From Comamonas sp. (GTDB taxonomy: Bacteria > Pseudomonadota > Gammaproteobacteria > Burkholderiales > Burkholderiaceae_C), in the NCBI RefSeq assembly GCF_009360615.1, contig NZ_SPEY01000041.1, positions 1 to 64,000 on the forward strand: DNA of 64,000 nt, given 5' to 3'. Positions 17,246 through 26,150 of this stretch are shown here, one piece after another. Position 1 is the stretch's first letter; each line of letters opens with the position of its first letter. The translations under genes were made by a program, and so were the position numbers. The notes below the pieces were generated by a model. The model saw nothing but the letters and a program-made list of their open reading frames with translations, did no database searches and had not been told where the DNA came from.

Positions 17246-18046
17246 ATGCCAGCTCCCAGTCACCGCTTCCACCGCCATCCGGCCCTTCCCTGGGCCGAGC
17301 TGCGCGTCAGCCGCCAGTCCTGCTACAGCTACCGCCTGCATGCCCATGCGCAGTACTCCATCGGCATTGTGGATGAGGGCGAGACCCTGTTTCTGCATGA
17401 CGGGGGACCCGAGACCCTGAGCGCGGGCGGCGTGGTACTGATCGAGCCCGGCCACTGGCATGCCTGCAACCCCGAGACCCAGCAGCCCTGGTCCTACCGC
17501 ATGCTGTTTGTGCAGGCCGAGTGGGTGCATGAGCGACTCGGCGTCGGTGCCCTGGGCTTTGCACGGCGCGCGCTGCATGAGCCGGAAATATCGCGCTGGG
17601 CCGACTGCCTCTGCCAGCCGCTTGCAGGCAGCGCCACGGACGCGCAAGTGCAGCACCACGTGCAATCGCTGACGGATTTCCTGCAATTGCTGGGCAGTGC
17701 CGTCCACGCTCACGGCCCATTGCCTCGACCACCCGATGCCGTCCTTCCTGCACTGCAGCACATGCACCGCAGCCCCGAAGACGAAACCAGCGTCCAGGCC
17801 CTGGCGCTGCGCTGCGGCATGAGCCCCAGCCGCTTCATCCGCCGCTTCAGGGCCGTCACCGGCGTCACGCCCGGGGCCTACCGCCTCAACCTGCGCCTCA
17901 ATGGCGTGCGCCACCTGCTGGCCCAGGGCGAGCCCCTGGCCTCGGTCGCTCAACAGATGGGCTTTGCCGACCAGGCCCATATGCAGCGTGCCTTCAAGGC
18001 CCATCATGCGCTGACGCCCGGCAACTACGCAGGAATGCCACGCTGA
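17246..18046 (+). CDS. AraC family transcriptional regulator
   Basis: A 266-aa regulator with an N-terminal cupin-like sensing domain (about residues 10-100, with LRVSRQSCYSYRLHAHAQYS and VLIEPGHWHACNPET) and a C-terminal double helix-turn-helix (about 165-266), containing SVQALALRCGMSPSRFIRRF and the second-helix PLASVAQQMGFADQAHMQRA. It is coupled to the upstream LysE exporter, and such AraC/LysE pairs are common. The inducer is unknown, but an exported amino acid is a reasonable guess. Confidence 0.9.
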   Translation: MPAPSHRFHRHPALPWAELRVSRQSCYSYRLHAHAQYSIGIVDEGETLFLHDGGPETLSAGGVVLIEPGHWHACNPETQQPWSYRMLFVQAEWVHERLGVGALGFARRALHEPEISRWADCLCQPLAGSATDAQVQHHVQSLTDFLQLLGSAVHAHGPLPRPPDAVLPALQHMHRSPEDETSVQALALRCGMSPSRFIRRFRAVTGVTPGAYRLNLRLNGVRHLLAQGEPLASVAQQMGFADQAHMQRAFKAHHALTPGNYAGMPR

Positions 18047-18140
18047 GGCGGCCTGGCCAGGGTCATTCGCCGCCAAGCCGCCGCAGCCGCTCATTCGCGG
18101 GATACTTGCCGCTTCGATTTTTCCCGGGCGCACGTCAGCA

Positions 18141-19520
18141 ATGGCCAACTTTGACAGTATTCAGCAACGCGAGACAGGCTTGCAGCAGCACCTGAACTCC
18201 GCCCAGATGACCATGATCGCCATCGGTGGCGCCATCGGTACCGGCCTGTTCATGGGCAGCGCCTTTGCCATCGGATTTGCCGGCCCCAGCGTGCTCATCA
18301 GCTATGCCATAGGCGCCTTCATCGGCCTGCTGCTCATGGGATGCCTGGCCGAGATGACCGTGGCCCATCCCACCTCGGGCTCTTTCGGCGCCTACGCCGA
18401 GCACTACATCAGTCCGCTGGCCGGCTTTGTGGTGCGCTATGCCTACTGGGGGGCCGTGGTCCTGGCCGTGGGCATGGAGGTCACGGCCGTGGGCAAGTAC
18501 ATGGCCTACTGGTTCCCCGCCGTGGACCCGTGGATCTGGGTGGCCCTGTTCTCGGTCCTGCTGGCTGCCGTCAACGCCACCAGCGTCAAGGCGTTCGGCC
18601 AGGTCGAGTACTGGTTCTCGATGGTCAAGGTGATTGCCATCGTGGCCTTCATCCTGATTGCGGCCTATGTCGTCTTCGGCACCCGCCCCAAGGGCGTGGG
18701 CTTCGACAACTACTGGGTCGATGGCGGCTTCTTCCCGAATGGCTGGTGGGGCACCTGGGTGGGCGTGATCGTGGCCATCTTCAGCTATCTGAGCCTGGAG
18801 TCCATCGCCATTGCGGCGGGTGAAGCCCAGAACCCCAAGCAGGCCGTGACCCGCGCCTTCCGCACCACGGTGCTGCGCCTGGTGCTGTTCTATCTTCTGT
18901 CGCTGGCGCTGATGCTGGCCGTCGTGCCATGGAGCCATGCAGGCACGGACAAGAGTCCCTTCGTCAAGGTGATGGAGATTTTGCAGATTCCCGGCGCGGC
19001 CGCGGCCCTCAACTTCGTGGTGCTGCTGGCCTCGCTGTCGGCCATGAACAGCCAGCTCTACGTGACCTCGCGCATGATGTTCAGCCTCTCGCGCGGCGGC
19101 TATGCCCCCAAGGGCCTGAGCAGGCTCAGCAAAAACGGCGTGCCGCTGGGCGCGATTGCCGTCTCCTGCCTGGGCATGGCCGTGGCCATGGTGCTCAACG
19201 TGCTCAAGCCCGAGCAATCACTGGAGCTGATGATGTCGATTGCCATGTTCGGAGCCATGTTCGCCTGGTTCATGGTGTTCGTGACCCATCTGTTCTTCCG
19301 GCCGCGCTGGCTGCGCGAGCATCCAGGCCAGAAACTGGAGTTCCGCATGTGGGGCTTTCCCGTGCTGACCCTTGTGGGCGCCCTGCTGATGGCGGGCGTG
19401 ATCGTCACCACGCTGTTCACCCAGGAGTTCCACACCACCATGCTGGTAGGCGTTCCGTTTCTGATGGTGCTGGTGCTGGTCTATGCTCTTTGGTATAGAA
19501 AGAAGAAGGTTACCCCCTGA
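18141..19520 (+). CDS. Amino acid permease (AAT/APC family)
   Basis: Twelve-helix inner-membrane symporter of 459 aa. The N-terminal QMTMIAIGGAIGTGLFMGSA is the amino acid permease signature, followed by GCLAEMTVAHPTSGSFGAYA and the GEAQNPKQAVTRAFRTTVLR loop. It is related to the AroP/GabP/ProY group; the substrate cannot be fixed by sequence. Since kynB starts about 120 bases downstream on the same strand and kynU follows, uptake of tryptophan or kynurenine is a plausible inference. Confidence 0.88.
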   Translation: MANFDSIQQRETGLQQHLNSAQMTMIAIGGAIGTGLFMGSAFAIGFAGPSVLISYAIGAFIGLLLMGCLAEMTVAHPTSGSFGAYAEHYISPLAGFVVRYAYWGAVVLAVGMEVTAVGKYMAYWFPAVDPWIWVALFSVLLAAVNATSVKAFGQVEYWFSMVKVIAIVAFILIAAYVVFGTRPKGVGFDNYWVDGGFFPNGWWGTWVGVIVAIFSYLSLESIAIAAGEAQNPKQAVTRAFRTTVLRLVLFYLLSLALMLAVVPWSHAGTDKSPFVKVMEILQIPGAAAALNFVVLLASLSAMNSQLYVTSRMMFSLSRGGYAPKGLSRLSKNGVPLGAIAVSCLGMAVAMVLNVLKPEQSLELMMSIAMFGAMFAWFMVFVTHLFFRPRWLREHPGQKLEFRMWGFPVLTLVGALLMAGVIVTTLFTQEFHTTMLVGVPFLMVLVLVYALWYRKKKVTP

Positions 19521-19641
19521 GGCGCTAGCGCGCCTTCCCCCAAGGGGGGACGACAGCCTTTGCTGCGGGGCGGCCCTTGCTGGCTGTCCCGCACTCGGGC
19601 CTGTTATCGATCAAGAGCGACCGAACCCATTCATACACACC

Positions 19642-20274
19642 ATGACACGCCAGATCTGGGATATTTCTCCTGCCATCCATCCTGCCGCACCGGTGTTTCC
19701 GGGCGACACGCCCTATAGCCAGGAATGGGTGGCCCGCATTGGCCCGGGCTGCCCGGTCAATGTCAGCGCCATCCATCTCTCGCCCCATGTGGGCGCACAT
19801 GCCGATGCGCCGCTGCACTACGATCCGCAGGGCGCAGCCATTGGCTCCGTCGATCTGGACGCCTTTCTCGGCCCCTGCCGCGTGATCCACGCCATAGGCT
19901 GCGGGCCGCTGATCGAATGGCGTCACATCGAGCACGCCATCGACGTCGACCTGCCCGCACGCGTGCTGGTGCGCACCTACGACCAGGCGCCCACCGGCTG
20001 GGACGCCGAGTTGGCAGCCTATGCACCCGACACCGTGCAGAAGCTGGCCGACCTGGGCGTCAGGCTGATCGGCATCGACACTGCCAGCATCGACCCCGCC
20101 ACCAGCAAGAGCCTGGACAGCCACATGGTGATCCGCCGGCGCGGCCTGCGCGTTCTGGAGAACCTGGTGCTCGATGCGGTGAGCGAAGGCGACTACGAGC
20201 TGATCGCCTTGCCGCTCAAGCTCACCGAAGCCGATGCCTCGCCAGTGCGCGCCATATTGCGCAGCCTGCTCTGA
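19642..20274 (+). CDS. kynB: Kynurenine formamidase
   Basis: Metal-dependent cyclase-family hydrolase of 210 aa that releases formate from N-formylkynurenine, the second step of tryptophan degradation. The start MTRQIWDISPAIHPAAPVFP is family-typical. The Zn-binding motif HVGAHADAPLHYD (about residues 50-62) and the later IDTASIDPATSKSLDSH are intact. The frame extends upstream, but without homology. It lies between a permease gene and kynU, 164 bases before the latter. Confidence 0.95.
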   Translation: MTRQIWDISPAIHPAAPVFPGDTPYSQEWVARIGPGCPVNVSAIHLSPHVGAHADAPLHYDPQGAAIGSVDLDAFLGPCRVIHAIGCGPLIEWRHIEHAIDVDLPARVLVRTYDQAPTGWDAELAAYAPDTVQKLADLGVRLIGIDTASIDPATSKSLDSHMVIRRRGLRVLENLVLDAVSEGDYELIALPLKLTEADASPVRAILRSLL

Positions 20275-20438
20275 ACCGCTTTGCGCCACAAACCCGATAC
20301 CCTCGCTGCCTGGTACCAAGGCAGCTCCGGACTCGGACACAATGAGCGAATCCGATTCCGCCACGGTTTGAATCAGAACCGGCTCTGACGCAGACACAAT
20401 CGGCGCCGGACGCCATCAGAAATGAGAGAAGGAAGACA

Positions 20439-21746
20439 ATGACCACTTTGCAAGACTGCCAGGCCCTGGACGCCCAGGACCCGCTGCGCGCACTGCGCGA
20501 ACGCTTTGCCCTGCCCCCGGGCGTGATCTACCTGGACGGCAATTCCCTGGGGGCTCAACCCCGGGCGGCAGCGGCCCGCGTCGCGGAAGTCGTCACCCAG
20601 GAATGGGGCCAGGACCTCATCACCTCCTGGAACAAGGCCGGCTGGATCACGCTGCCCGAGCGCCTGGGCAATCAGTTCGCGCCCTGGCTGGGCGTGGGCC
20701 CGGGCGAGCTGGTGTTCACCGACACCGCCTCCATCAATCTCTACAAGGTGCTGAGCGCCGCCGCCCGCATCGCCCGCGAGGACAGCCCGGGGCGCCGGAA
20801 AGTCATCAGCGAGCGCAGCAACTTTCCGACCGACCTCTATATCGCACAGTCCGTCTGCCAGGAATATGGTCTGGAGCTGGTGCTGCTCGAGCCCGAGGAC
20901 ATCGCCGGCGCGCTGCAGAGCGATGTGGCGATCTCCATGCTCACCCATGTCAACTACCGTACGGGTGCCATGCACGACATGGCTGCAGTGACGGCCGCTG
21001 CCCATGGCCAGGGCATTCTGTGCGTCTGGGATCTGTGCCACAGCGCGGGTGCCGTGCCCGTGGACCTCACGGGCGCCGATGCCGACTTTGCCGTGGGTTG
21101 CAGCTACAAATACCTCAACGGCGGCCCCGGCGCTCCCGCCTTTGTCTGGGCGCATCCGCGCCTCATCAACCGCTTCTGGCAACCGCTGTCGGGCTGGTTC
21201 GGCCACGCCGAGCCTTTCAAATTCGTTCCCGACTACCACCCGGCCCGGGGCATCCAGCGCTATCTCTGCGGCACTCAGCCCATGATCAGCCTGAGCGTGC
21301 TGCAGTGCGGCATCGACATCTACACCGAGGCTGAAGGGTTCGGCGGCATGGCCGCACTGCGCAAGAAATCGCTGGCGCTGACCGACCTGTTCATCCAGCT
21401 GGTGGAAGAACGCTGCCAGGGCCACGGCCTGGGACTGGCGACCCCCCGCGAGCATGCGGCACGCGGCTCCCAGGTCTGCCTGACCCGCGAGGAGGGCCTG
21501 GGCGTGGATGGCAAGGACAGCGGCGCCTATGCGATTGTGCAGGCACTGATCGCCCGCGGCGTGATCGGCGACTTCCGCAAGGGTGACGGCGGCACGGGCA
21601 GGCACCGGGACATTCTGCGCTTCGGCTTCACGCCTCTGTACGTGGGCTTTGCCGATGTCTGGAACGCCGTCGAGCATCTGCGCCAGGTGCTGGAATCGGG
21701 CGAGTGGCAACGGCCCGAATTCAATACCGTGAATGCCGTGACCTGA
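20439..21746 (+). CDS. kynU: Kynureninase
   Basis: PLP enzyme of 435 aa that cleaves kynurenine to anthranilate and alanine. Family marks include IYLDGNSLGAQPRAAAARV near the N-terminus, ERSNFPTDLYIAQS, the WDLCHSAGAVPVDL Asp loop and CSYKYLNGGPGAPAF, whose Lys binds PLP. RYLCGTQPMISLSVLQCG and LRFGFTPLYVGFADVW are also typical. GAAGGAAG precedes the ATG. It converges on alkA with no gap (stop at 21746, alkA end at 21747). Confidence 0.96.
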   Translation: MTTLQDCQALDAQDPLRALRERFALPPGVIYLDGNSLGAQPRAAAARVAEVVTQEWGQDLITSWNKAGWITLPERLGNQFAPWLGVGPGELVFTDTASINLYKVLSAAARIAREDSPGRRKVISERSNFPTDLYIAQSVCQEYGLELVLLEPEDIAGALQSDVAISMLTHVNYRTGAMHDMAAVTAAAHGQGILCVWDLCHSAGAVPVDLTGADADFAVGCSYKYLNGGPGAPAFVWAHPRLINRFWQPLSGWFGHAEPFKFVPDYHPARGIQRYLCGTQPMISLSVLQCGIDIYTEAEGFGGMAALRKKSLALTDLFIQLVEERCQGHGLGLATPREHAARGSQVCLTREEGLGVDGKDSGAYAIVQALIARGVIGDFRKGDGGTGRHRDILRFGFTPLYVGFADVWNAVEHLRQVLESGEWQRPEFNTVNAVT

Positions 21747-22748
21747 TCAATATGCGCTATCGGACAACGAGGCCCACAGGTGCGCAGCCACCAGTGCGCG
21801 CCAGGGCTTGAACTGGTCCAGCCAGTCCCTGGCGGCACACGCATCGGGCTGGGCACTGCCGGTGAGCAGACCGATAGCCCGACGCACCGCCACATCCCCG
21901 TGCAGGCTGCCGTCGGGCCAGCCATAGCCACGCAGCAAGGTGTAGTTCACTGTCCACGGACCGATGCCCTTGACCGCCAGCAATTGCGCCGAGGCAGCGG
22001 CCACATCCTCCTCACACCAGCTCCCGGCGGCGCTGCGCCCGGCCCATTCATCCAGCGGCAGCCTATCCTCGGCAACGGCCTGGGCCACGGCCAGCAGGGT
22101 CTGTGCCTTGGCCTGGGAAAAGCCCGCGCCGCGCAGCGCATTGATGTCCAGGGCGGCCACGCGCTGCGCATCGGGATAGGCGTGAAGCCCGGGCATTGCC
22201 CCGACTTGCGCCAGCGGTTCGCCCGCCAGCGAGATCAGTCTGCGCCGCAGCGAAACGGCCACGGCCACCGTGATCTGCTGCCCGGTGATGGCCCAGGTCA
22301 ACGCCTCGAAGGGTGTGGGTGAACCGGGCACATGCAGGCCGGCCTGGCGCGACAGCAGCGAGCCCAGCTCGGGGTGATCGCCATGCGCCAGCTCCAGCGC
22401 GCCGGGCGCGTAGACCAGCCCCAGCATGCGTTTCACCATGGCTTGGAACACGTCCCGGTCTGACTCGGCAGGCTCTGGGTGCACTGCATGCAGTCGGGCC
22501 TGAACCTGTCCCGCCTTCCAGTGCAGCTCCAGCAAGGCGGGACTGCGCTTCCACAGGATGGCCTTGTGCAGGCTGCGCGCATCGGCATCGACCCGCTCGG
22601 CCAGTTGACGCTCGTCGCGATCATGGAAATGCACGAACTCGTCAAAGCGATAGCGAAGAGGCAGGGCAATCGAGACTTCCAGCAGCATGCGGTTTTCCAT
22701 TACATGGGCAGCGCCAGGGTGCGCCCGGGATTCATTCAGGGTATCCAT
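21747..22748 (-). CDS. alkA: DNA-3-methyladenine glycosylase II (AlkA type)
   Basis: Base-excision repair glycosylase of 333 aa that removes alkylated purines. An AlkA-type N-terminal beta domain precedes the helix-hairpin-helix fold. PFEALTWAITGQQITVAVAV and VKGIGPWTVNYTLLRGYGWP form the HhH core, and the Asp in SLHGDVAVRRAIGLL occupies the catalytic place. ATG codons at residues 17 and 21 (MENRMLLEVSIALPL) are alternative starts because the first 16 residues are not conserved-looking. It follows the Ada-like gene on the same strand by 80 bases, so the two probably form an alkylation-repair operon set between kynU and kynA. Confidence 0.9.
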   Translation of the reverse strand: MDTLNESRAHPGAAHVMENRMLLEVSIALPLRYRFDEFVHFHDRDERQLAERVDADARSLHKAILWKRSPALLELHWKAGQVQARLHAVHPEPAESDRDVFQAMVKRMLGLVYAPGALELAHGDHPELGSLLSRQAGLHVPGSPTPFEALTWAITGQQITVAVAVSLRRRLISLAGEPLAQVGAMPGLHAYPDAQRVAALDINALRGAGFSQAKAQTLLAVAQAVAEDRLPLDEWAGRSAAGSWCEEDVAAASAQLLAVKGIGPWTVNYTLLRGYGWPDGSLHGDVAVRRAIGLLTGSAQPDACAARDWLDQFKPWRALVAAHLWASLSDSAY

Positions 22749-22828
22749 CGCTTCCGTCGCCCATCAATCAAGGATTTCGGATAGCTGTCCATTCAGACAC
22801 CTTGAAGACGACGCGATGGCAGCTCTCT

Positions 22829-23707
22829 TCAAGAGCGCTTGAGTTGCGCCTGCTGGGCCTCTCGCAGCAGCAGGGCACGCTTGCGCTCCACCCCCCAGCG
22901 ATACCCCGAGAGGCTGCCGTCATTGCGCAGCACACGATGACAGGGCACGGCCACGGCAATCGGATTGGCCGCCACCGCGCTGGCCACGGCCCGCGAGGCG
23001 CTGGGCTGGCCCAGACGCCGGGCCAGTTCGCTGTAGCTGACGGTCTGTCCGGCAGGAATGCTCTGCAGCGCCTGCCACACACGCTGCTGAAACGCCGTGC
23101 CCTGAATATCCAGCGGCAGGGCCAGCCCCAGCCGGGGCTGCTCCATCAACGCGACCACCTGAGACACGGTCTGCTCATACTGGGCATCGGCCCCGATCAG
23201 CTGGGCCGCCGCGAAACGCTGCTGCAGATCATCGACGAGCGCATGCGGGTCATCCCCTAGCAGCACGCAGCACACGCCCTTGTCGGTGCTGGCCACCAGC
23301 AGGCTGCCCAGCGAACATTCGGCCAGGGCGAAACGGATGCGCTGGTCCTGCCCCCGCTTGCGATAGGACTGCGGGGTCATGCCCAGCATAGCCGGCGCAT
23401 CCTTGTAAAAGCTGCTGCTGGCTTCATAGCCGCTCAGGTAGGCTGCGTCGGTGACCGACTCGATGCCGCCCTTCGCCAGCGCGGCGCGCACATGCCTGCC
23501 GCGATGGGCCTTGGCATAGGCCTTGGGCGTGAGCCCCGTGGCACGCTTGAAGCTGCGATGCAGCTGCCAGGGGCTGAGCCCCAGCCGCTGCGCCAGCACC
23601 TCCAGCGCGGGCATGGGCTCTTCGCTCTCCAGCCAGCGACAGCACAGGACCATGCGCTCATCGATTGGCGGGTTGGCGGCGGCTGTAGAAGTCAGAGGAC
23701 TGGACAT
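22829..23707 (-). CDS. Ada-like AraC/O6-methylguanine-DNA methyltransferase lacking the zinc sensor domain
   Basis: A 292-aa fusion of an AraC-type DNA-binding domain (about residues 15-115, with LEVLAQRLGLSPWQLHRSFK and KAYAKAHRGRHVRAAL) and an O6-alkylguanine-DNA alkyltransferase (about 120-290). The acceptor Cys256 lies in AVPCHRVLRNDGSLSGYRWG. E. coli Ada (354 aa) has an extra N-terminal Cys4 zinc domain that takes methyl groups from phosphotriesters and switches the protein into an activator. That domain is absent here, and no piece of it is found upstream. The protein should still repair O6-methylguanine; whether it regulates anything is open. Probably cotranscribed with alkA. Confidence 0.9.
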   Translation of the reverse strand: MSSPLTSTAAANPPIDERMVLCCRWLESEEPMPALEVLAQRLGLSPWQLHRSFKRATGLTPKAYAKAHRGRHVRAALAKGGIESVTDAAYLSGYEASSSFYKDAPAMLGMTPQSYRKRGQDQRIRFALAECSLGSLLVASTDKGVCCVLLGDDPHALVDDLQQRFAAAQLIGADAQYEQTVSQVVALMEQPRLGLALPLDIQGTAFQQRVWQALQSIPAGQTVSYSELARRLGQPSASRAVASAVAANPIAVAVPCHRVLRNDGSLSGYRWGVERKRALLLREAQQAQLKRS

Positions 23708-23862
23708 GGCTTGAATCTCGGCTGAGTGCGTTTTCCGTCACGGGTCTGTGACTGGCCTGACTTTACGCAAAGCTTTGGCAGCTTGCATCCACGTTCTTGC
23801 AGGCTTTGCGGGCCCGGATTCGGTTACGCTGCGCGCACCGATCCAACAAACATGATTTCACC

Positions 23863-24738
23863 ATGACGAACGAATCCTCCGGCTGCCCTCTGCATGGCGG
23901 CGCCGCCATCGTCCGCGACGAGAAAGCCCAGCTCGACTTCAGCCGCGACATGAGCTATGGCGACTATCTGCATCTGGACCAGATTCTCACGGCCCAGCAC
24001 CCGCTGTCGCCGGCCCATGACGAGATGCTGTTCATCGTGCAGCACCAGACCAGCGAGCTGTGGATGAAGCTGATGCTGCACGAGGTGCGCGCGGCCACCG
24101 CCGCCATTGCCAATGCCTCGGGCACGACCAAGCCCGATGCCTTCAAGATGCTGGCGCGCGTCTCGCGCATCATGGAGCAGCTGGTCAGCGCCTGGACCGT
24201 GCTGTCCACCATGACGCCGCCCGAATACTCGGCCATGCGCCCCTATCTGGCCAACTCCAGCGGCTTCCAGAGCTACCAGTACCGCTGCATCGAGTTCGCG
24301 CTGGGCAACAAGAACGCGGCCATGCTCCAGCCCCACGCGCATCGCTCGGACCTGCTGGCCCAGGTACAGGCCGCCTACGAATCGCCATCGCTGTACGACG
24401 TAGCCCTGCAGCTGCTGGCGCGCGAAGGCATCGCCGTGCCTGCCGACCGCCTGCAGCGCGACTGGACCCAGCCCTATGAAGCCAGCGAGGGCGTCAAGCA
24501 GGCATGGATCACCGTCTACCGCGATCCGCACAAGCACTGGGATCTGTACCAGCTGGGCGAAAAGCTGGCCGATATCGAAGACGCCTTCCGTCTCTGGCGC
24601 TTCCGCCACCTGACCACGGTGGAGCGCGTCATCGGCTTCAAGCGCGGCACGGGCGGCACCGGCGGCGTGAGCTACCTCAAGAAGATGCTGGACGTGGTAC
24701 TGTTCCCCGAGATCTGGAGCCTGCGCACCGAGCTGTAA
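23863..24738 (+). CDS. kynA: Tryptophan 2,3-dioxygenase
   Basis: Heme enzyme of 291 aa that opens the indole ring of tryptophan to N-formylkynurenine. The ATG at 23863 ([20 protein letters not shown]) is used; 22 further upstream codons are open but lack homology. Family marks are [57 protein letters not shown] and the C-terminal [20 protein letters not shown]. It is separated from kynB and kynU by alkA and the Ada-like gene on the opposite strand. A long stem-loop follows. Confidence 0.97.
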   Translation: MTNESSGCPLHGGAAIVRDEKAQLDFSRDMSYGDYLHLDQILTAQHPLSPAHDEMLFIVQHQTSELWMKLMLHEVRAATAAIANASGTTKPDAFKMLARVSRIMEQLVSAWTVLSTMTPPEYSAMRPYLANSSGFQSYQYRCIEFALGNKNAAMLQPHAHRSDLLAQVQAAYESPSLYDVALQLLAREGIAVPADRLQRDWTQPYEASEGVKQAWITVYRDPHKHWDLYQLGEKLADIEDAFRLWRFRHLTTVERVIGFKRGTGGTGGVSYLKKMLDVVLFPEIWSLRTEL

Positions 24739-24758
24739 GCGGGTCCGGCCATCGCCAC

Positions 24759-24810
24759 TCAGGCTGCCCCTGCTGCTCTTTCGTGACAGCGCGGGCAGCC
24801 TGAATTCTTT
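24759..24810 (+). terminator. Possible kynA terminator hairpin
   Basis: TCAGGCTGCCC (24759-24769) pairs perfectly with GGGCAGCCTGA (24793-24803) across a 23-base loop and is followed by ATTCTTT. The stem is strong, but the T-run is interrupted. Confidence 0.5.
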
Positions 24811-24848
24811 AGGCTCCGTGCAAAACCTAACATCACAACTAACTGCCC

Positions 24849-26114
24849 ATGCCTTCCGATCACAGCGCCGCCGTGGCTGCGCCGAACCCCAGCCCGAAGC
24901 CCGACTCCTCCGCCTGGGCCATGCTGGTCTGTCTGCTCACGGGCTTTGCACTGAGCCAGGCCTTCCGAACGGTCACCTCCATCATCGCCGACGGTCTGCG
25001 CACGGACTTCGGCCTCTCCGCGCAGTCCCTGGGCTCGTTTGCCGGACTGTTTGCGCTGTCCTTCGGCGTGGCCCAGCTGCTCATGGGCATCGGCATGGAC
25101 ATCTACGGCCTGCGCCGTACCGTGCTTCTGGCCTTTCCGCTGTCGATTGCGGGCGCCGCGCTGTCCGCACTGGCACCCAGCTATTCCTGGCTGATGCTGG
25201 GCCAATTGCTGATCGGCGTGGGCTGCTCGCCCGCCTTTCTGGCCAGCACCATGTTCATCGCACGCCACTTTCCGGCCGATAAATTTGCCTATCTCTCGGG
25301 CATAGGCCTGGGTCTGGGCGGACTGGGTCTGCTGTTCACCGGCACGCCCATGGCCTGGCTGGTGCAGCATCTGGGCTGGCGTGCCGGCTTTGCGCTGCTG
25401 GCGGTGCTGAGTGTGTTGTCATGGCTGCTGATCTTCTTCAAGGTGCACGAGCCCGAGCTGCCCGGCGATGCCCTGCCCAAACCCGGATTCATGCAGGCGC
25501 TGCAGGGTTTTGGCAGTCTGCTGTTGCTGCCTCACACCTGGGGCATTGTGCTGCTGGGCATGGTCAGCTATGCCTCATTTCTCACCGTGCGCGGCCTCTG
25601 GCTCAGCCCCATGCTGATGGACCGCTACCAGTTCTCCTTGGTCACCACGGGCAACGTGGCTCTGGCCTGCTCCGTCATTTCGCTGTTCGTGCCTTCCATG
25701 TTCGGCCGGCTCGATCCTGGACCTGCCAGACGCCGCCAGCGCATCGCACGCTTTGCGCTGCTCATGGCCGGCATTTTTGTGGCCCTGGCCCTGGTCCACC
25801 AGTCCGTGGGCAGTGTGGTTCTGCTGCTGGTCATGAGTGTGCTTTCGGGCTACGGCACGCTGATCTACGCCGATGTGCGCTCCTCCTACCCGCCGGCCAC
25901 GACGGGACGCGCCCTGTCCATCTTCACCATGGCCATGTTCCTCGGAGCCGCACTCATGCAGTGGCTGTCGGGCCTGGTTGCAGGAGTTGCGGAGCGCCAG
26001 AATGCCGACATCTACCAGGCCGTGATGCTGATGATTGCCGCCATGCTCGGCGGCGGCGTGCTGGCCTACCGGGTCATCAAGCCCTCGCCGCTGCTGCTCA
26101 AGGCCGATCACTAG
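24849..26114 (+). CDS. MFS transporter
   Basis: Inner-membrane major facilitator of 421 aa with twelve predicted helices. After a polar N-terminus (residues 1-20) it has SMWAML-like entry into helix 1, the loop 2-3 motif MGIGMDIYGLRRTVLLAFPL, and IGVGCSPAFLASTMFIARHF in helix 4. A central loop carries KVHEPELPGDALPKPGF. The substrate is unknown. It follows kynA by 110 bases across a hairpin; a link with tryptophan catabolites is possible but unproven. Confidence 0.85.
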   Translation: MPSDHSAAVAAPNPSPKPDSSAWAMLVCLLTGFALSQAFRTVTSIIADGLRTDFGLSAQSLGSFAGLFALSFGVAQLLMGIGMDIYGLRRTVLLAFPLSIAGAALSALAPSYSWLMLGQLLIGVGCSPAFLASTMFIARHFPADKFAYLSGIGLGLGGLGLLFTGTPMAWLVQHLGWRAGFALLAVLSVLSWLLIFFKVHEPELPGDALPKPGFMQALQGFGSLLLLPHTWGIVLLGMVSYASFLTVRGLWLSPMLMDRYQFSLVTTGNVALACSVISLFVPSMFGRLDPGPARRRQRIARFALLMAGIFVALALVHQSVGSVVLLLVMSVLSGYGTLIYADVRSSYPPATTGRALSIFTMAMFLGAALMQWLSGLVAGVAERQNADIYQAVMLMIAAMLGGGVLAYRVIKPSPLLLKADH

Positions 26115-26150
26115 AGCACTGATGGCGCAGCGCCGGCAGCTGCGCCCGCG

